Positions 42,999-46,047 of a stretch of 46,047 nucleotides of DNA are shown here, in pieces. Numbering within the stretch: position 1 is the first letter of the stretch; the number at the start of each line of letters is the position of its first letter. The stretch is from Acidobacteriota bacterium (GTDB taxonomy: Bacteria > Acidobacteriota > Terriglobia > Bryobacterales > Bryobacteraceae), in the NCBI GenBank assembly GCA_005808475.1, contig SYLY01000246.1, forward strand, positions 1-46,047, written 5' to 3'. The translations under genes and the position numbers were made by a program. Under the pieces are notes generated by a model, which searched no databases, was not told the origin of the DNA, and was given only the letters and a program-made list of their open reading frames with translations.

Positions 42999-44006
42999 AT
43001 GCGCCGCACCATCTTTGCCCTAGCACTCTGCGCCTCCGCCTCGTTCGCGCAGACCAAGAAAGTCGTCATCGTCAGCCCCGAGCCCGCCATGCTCGAGGAA
43101 CTGAAATCCGCATCCCCCAAGGCGCGCCTCGTCGCCGCCACCCCGGAAACCCTGAAGCGCGAAATCGCCGATGCCGACGCCTTCATCGGAGACATCAAGC
43201 CGGATCTGGTCCGCGCCGGGAAGAATTTGAAGTGGGTCCAGACCATGAGCGCCGGCGTCGAGAAGGTGCTGCACCTGTCCGGCGGCAACGACCTGCGGGA
43301 CAGCGGCATCGTGCTCACCAACAACCAGATCGTGCAGGGGCCCGAAATCGCCGATCACGCCCTCGCGATGCTGCTGACCATGTCGCGCGGCATCCTCACC
43401 TTCGTCGAACACCGCAAGCAACAGAAGTGGCAGGCCCGCCCGTATGGCGGCATCGAACTCCGCGGCCGCCACGCCGTCGTCATCGGACTCGGCGGCATCG
43501 GCCAGCAGATCGCCCAGCGCGCCTGGGGATTCGGGATGACCGTCACCGGCGTCGATCCCGAGGACATCCCGTTCTCGCCGTTCTGGCAGAAAGTGGTCAA
43601 GCCGGATCAATTGAATCAGGTTCTACCCACCGCCGACGTGGTGTTCATCTCGGCGCCGCACACCGAGAAGAGCCACAAGATGATGGGGCCCCAACAGTTC
43701 GAACTGATGAAGAAGGACTCCTATTTCGTCGCCGTCAGCCGGGGCGGAATTTACGATCTGCCGGCGCTCGTCAAGGCGCTCGACAGCAAGCACCTGGCCG
43801 GCGCCGGAGTCGACGTCACCGATCCCGAGCCGCTCCCGGAAGGCCATCCGCTGTGGAAGTTCGACAACGTGATCGTCACGCCGCACATCGCCGGCCGGTC
43901 CGACAAGGACCGCGCGCGCATGGTCAGCACGATCAAGGAGAATATCCGCCGCTTCGCCGAAGGAGAGCCGCTGATCAACGTCGTCGACAAGAAGAAGGGG
44001 TATTGA
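42999..44006 (+). CDS. D-2-hydroxyacid dehydrogenase-like protein with signal peptide
   Basis: A 335-residue NAD-dependent 2-hydroxyacid dehydrogenase. The nucleotide motif GLGGIG is at 163-168, an acidic residue after the next strand at Asp186 suggests NAD preference, and the catalytic Arg248 (SRGGIYD), Glu277 (DVTDPEP) and His296 (TPHIAG) are all present. Unusually it begins MRRTIFALALCASASFAQTK, a typical Sec signal with an Ala-x-Ala-like cleavage site, so it may be exported even though it should need NAD. Substrate is unknown. Its stop shares one base with the next start (TGATG), so it is coupled to the MqnD-like gene. Confidence 0.88.
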   Translation: MRRTIFALALCASASFAQTKKVVIVSPEPAMLEELKSASPKARLVAATPETLKREIADADAFIGDIKPDLVRAGKNLKWVQTMSAGVEKVLHLSGGNDLRDSGIVLTNNQIVQGPEIADHALAMLLTMSRGILTFVEHRKQQKWQARPYGGIELRGRHAVVIGLGGIGQQIAQRAWGFGMTVTGVDPEDIPFSPFWQKVVKPDQLNQVLPTADVVFISAPHTEKSHKMMGPQQFELMKKDSYFVAVSRGGIYDLPALVKALDSKHLAGAGVDVTDPEPLPEGHPLWKFDNVIVTPHIAGRSDKDRARMVSTIKENIRRFAEGEPLINVVDKKKGY

Positions 44007-44839
44007 TGGCGCGGGAAATCGTCTGCGCCCACTCGCCCGATTCCGACGACGCGTTCATGTTCTACGCCATGTCCACCGGTAAAGTCCGGTCGGATCTGGT
44101 GACCGTCCGCCATTTGTTGAAGGATATCGAGACGCTCAACCGGAAGGCGATCGCCGGCGAGCACGAACTGACGGCGATTTCCTATCACGCCTATCCCTAC
44201 GTGGCGGACAAGTACGCGCTCATGGCCAGCGGGTCGAGCGTCGGCGACGACTACGGACCGATGCTGATTTCGGTGAAGCCGTACTCGCTCGACGAAGTGA
44301 AGGGTAAGCGCGTCGCGATTCCCGGCACGCTTACCACCGCGTATCTGACGCTGAAGCTGATGCAGCCGGACTTCGAAGCCGTGGTGACGCCGTTCCAGGA
44401 GATCCCGGCGGCGGTCCGGTCGGGCGCCGCCGACGTGGGTCTGATTATCCACGAGGCGCAACTTACTTACTCGCAGGGTGGTTTCCATCTCATCGAGGAT
44501 CTCGGCAAATGGTGGAAGCGTGAGCACGGGCTGCCGTTGCCGCTCGGCGCGAACGCCCTGCTGCGGTCGCTGCCCCGCGACGTCCAGAGCGAATGCTGCC
44601 GGCTGATGCGCGAATCGATCGCGTACGCGCTGGCACATCGCGCCGAGGCGCTCGACTACGCGCTCCAGTACGCGCGCGACATGGATCCGTCCACGGCGGA
44701 CCAGTTCGTCGGGATGTATGTGAACCACCACACGGTGGATTGTGGCGAAGACGTACCGAAAGCCGCTCAACTGTTGATGGATCTGGGGCATCAGGCGGGG
44801 CTGATCCCGAACCGCATCGAACTCGAATTCGTGAGGTGA
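44006..44839 (+). CDS. MqnD-like protein (menaquinone futalosine pathway family)
   Basis: A 277-residue protein of the MqnA/MqnD periplasmic-binding-like superfamily. The start MAREIVCAHSPDSDDAFMFY and the middle (HELTAISYHAYPYVADKYALM, SGAADVGLIIHEAQLTYSQGG) match the MqnD side, which forms 1,4-dihydroxy-6-naphthoate from cyclic dehypoxanthinylfutalosine. The usual SPCPNDT motif is replaced by SPDSDDA, so another member of the superfamily, such as a solute-binding protein, remains possible. There is no signal peptide. No other mqn genes are in the window. The serine hydrolase gene follows after five bases. Confidence 0.72.
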   Translation: MAREIVCAHSPDSDDAFMFYAMSTGKVRSDLVTVRHLLKDIETLNRKAIAGEHELTAISYHAYPYVADKYALMASGSSVGDDYGPMLISVKPYSLDEVKGKRVAIPGTLTTAYLTLKLMQPDFEAVVTPFQEIPAAVRSGAADVGLIIHEAQLTYSQGGFHLIEDLGKWWKREHGLPLPLGANALLRSLPRDVQSECCRLMRESIAYALAHRAEALDYALQYARDMDPSTADQFVGMYVNHHTVDCGEDVPKAAQLLMDLGHQAGLIPNRIELEFVR

Positions 44840-44844
44840 TTCCC

Positions 44845-45894
44845 ATGCGCAGACGCGCTTTTCTCGCTCAGGCCGGCTTTGCTTCGCTGGCCAAGGCGCT
44901 CGACCGAGGGCGGCTGGAGACGGCGGAGGAGTTGCTCGAGGACGCCGTTGCCTCGGGCGATGCCGCCTGGGCGAGTCTCTACGTGAAGCAGCTCGGCAAG
45001 CGGAGCCGCGTCGCCTGCGGACCGGCGCCCGATCCCGATCTGCCATTTCTGCTGGCCTCCATCACCAAGCCGATGACGGTCACGTGCCTGATGATTCTGG
45101 CCGATGCGGCCGAACTCTCGCTATCGGACAAAGTGAGCAGGTTCATTCCCGAGTTCCGCGGCGGCGATCGCGACAAAGTGACGTTGCGCCACCTGGCCTC
45201 GCACGCGTCCGGCCTGCCCGACATGCTGCCGGACAACGACGCCATGCGCGCCCGCCACGCTCCACTGAAGGAGTTCGTCGACGGAGCCTGCCAGACGCCT
45301 CTCCTGTTCGAACCGGGAACGGCCTGCCGGTATCAGAGCATGGGCATTCTGCTGATCGCCGAAGTGGTGGAGCGGATCACCAAGACTCCGCTGCGCGATT
45401 TCATGAAGAAGCACCTGTTCGCCCCGCTCGGCATGAAGTCGGCTTCGCTCGGTTTGGGTGGACGCCGCATTCAGGACCTGGCTCCGTGCGAGGTCACGGG
45501 CAACGATTCGTGGAACTGGAACAGCCCCTATTGGCGCGATCTCGGCGCGCCCTGGGGCGGCGCCCACGCCAACGCCGAGGATGTGGCCAAGCTGCTCCAG
45601 TATTTCATGAACCCCGATTGGCGCGTGCTGCGCCCGGAGACGGCGCTCTGGATGGTGGAAGATCAAAACGCGGGGCTCGACAAGGCGTGGGGTCTCGGCT
45701 GGGCCGTGCAGCCGAGCGGCTTCGGCAAACACTGCTCCAAGCACACGTTCGGGCACTCGGGTTCCACCGGCACGCTCGCCTGGGCCGATCCCGCCAACAG
45801 CACTGTCTTTGTGCTGCTGACGTCGCGCCCGGCCGCGGAGTCCAGCGCGAAGGTGATCCGGCCGGTGTCGGATCTGGTGTCCGCGGCGATCTAG
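44845..45894 (+). CDS. Serine hydrolase, class C beta-lactamase-like
   Basis: A 349-residue protein of the beta-lactamase/penicillin-binding-like family (esterase, D-aminopeptidase or transpeptidase type). The nucleophile motif is SITK (Ser72, Lys75). The second motif is YQS (Tyr163) in place of the usual YxN, and a third HSG-type motif lies in FGHSGSTGT near residue 310. The N-terminus MRRRAFLAQAGFASLAKAL is basic and only weakly hydrophobic, so export (possibly Tat) is uncertain. The ATG at 44845 is preceded by GAGGTGA within the MqnD-like gene end, showing coupling. It is the last gene of the operon. Confidence 0.85.
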   Translation: MRRRAFLAQAGFASLAKALDRGRLETAEELLEDAVASGDAAWASLYVKQLGKRSRVACGPAPDPDLPFLLASITKPMTVTCLMILADAAELSLSDKVSRFIPEFRGGDRDKVTLRHLASHASGLPDMLPDNDAMRARHAPLKEFVDGACQTPLLFEPGTACRYQSMGILLIAEVVERITKTPLRDFMKKHLFAPLGMKSASLGLGGRRIQDLAPCEVTGNDSWNWNSPYWRDLGAPWGGAHANAEDVAKLLQYFMNPDWRVLRPETALWMVEDQNAGLDKAWGLGWAVQPSGFGKHCSKHTFGHSGSTGTLAWADPANSTVFVLLTSRPAAESSAKVIRPVSDLVSAAI

Positions 45895-45921
45895 CAGCCC
45901 GTGGTGCAAGTAGCATGAGTC

Positions 45922-46027
45922 GCGTTGCGAGCGCCGCCGGGCCGAATCCGAGGCGCGGCGTCGTAGTCGATGCGGGACATCTCCGAGGAGCCGCAACGAA
46001 GGAAGCGGCCCGGCGCCGCCGCAACCC
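45922..46027. repeat. GC-rich imperfect inverted repeat
   Basis: The arms 45922-45944 (GCGTTGCGAGCG then CCGCCGGGCCG) and 46006-46027 are reverse complements except for a few mismatches and one gap, with a 61-base centre containing a CTCC-GA-GGAG stem. It lies in a 153-base gap after the serine hydrolase at the window edge. It may be a repeated intergenic element, a terminator region, or the end of a mobile element. No transposase is seen. Confidence 0.35.
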
Positions 46028-46047
46028 ACTGGGCGCATTGGACTTGC

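Noticed and set aside
1..46047. CRISPR arrays, tRNA/rRNA genes, transposases
   Set aside because: No regularly spaced repeats, no cloverleaf-like or ribosomal sequences and no transposase motifs were found by reading both strands.

Overview
The window is GC-rich, gene-dense DNA from an Acidobacteriota bacterium, most likely of the Solibacter/Bryobacter group. This rests on three family-level signatures: a secreted beta-propeller protein ending in the Solibacter-type C-terminal domain (TIGR03437-like), a PadR regulator directly upstream of an ADOP-type orphan permease (a pairing typical of this group), and a PEP-CTERM-like surface protein. No rRNA, tRNA, CRISPR array, transposase or integrase was found.

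Region 1 (1-9618, all minus) is one long tad/flp pilus operon read right to left: DUF192 protein, TadD-like TPR protein, Flp pilin, a large GT-C-like membrane protein, CpaB, CpaC secretin, TadG-like, two TadE-like minor pilins, CpaE, and CpaF cut by the left edge. Most junctions overlap or are very short. The prepilin peptidase and TadB/TadC are not in the window.

Region 2 (9.7-27.9 kb, mostly plus) holds the propeller protein, a small secreted protein, and a tripartite-type efflux operon (adaptor plus two different RND permeases, with no outer-membrane factor). Then come a convergent Tat-type sulfatase, a PEP-CTERM protein, a 1311-residue di-heme fusion protein and a Tat-type aldo/keto reductase.

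Region 3 (28-34.9 kb) has the PadR/ADOP pair, whose permease is split by an apparent GA-repeat frameshift. It also has a secreted BsuPI-domain protein and a minus-strand operon of a beta-rich outer-membrane-like protein, a lone receiver domain and an NHL protein.

Region 4 (34.9-42.4 kb) has YjbQ and DUF4139 proteins, then a minus-strand operon of a second NHL protein, DUF1990, DUF2071 and myo-inositol oxygenase. Upstream of it on the same strand lies an ATPase/DUF4276 cassette resembling two-gene OLD/PARIS/Rlo-type defence modules. Its DUF4276 gene is broken by a one-base frameshift.

Region 5 (42.6-46.0 kb, plus) has a lone Hpt protein and then an operon of an exported D-2-hydroxyacid dehydrogenase-like protein, an MqnD-like protein and a serine hydrolase. 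A GC-rich inverted repeat lies at the right edge.

The strongest leads are the ATPase/DUF4276 cassette, the MIOX operon, the heme/cyclase-like/HEAT fusion, the membrane protein inside the tad operon, and a hairpin that pairs with a Shine-Dalgarno sequence at 42976-42993. All function calls come from reading sequence motifs by eye; no database search was run.
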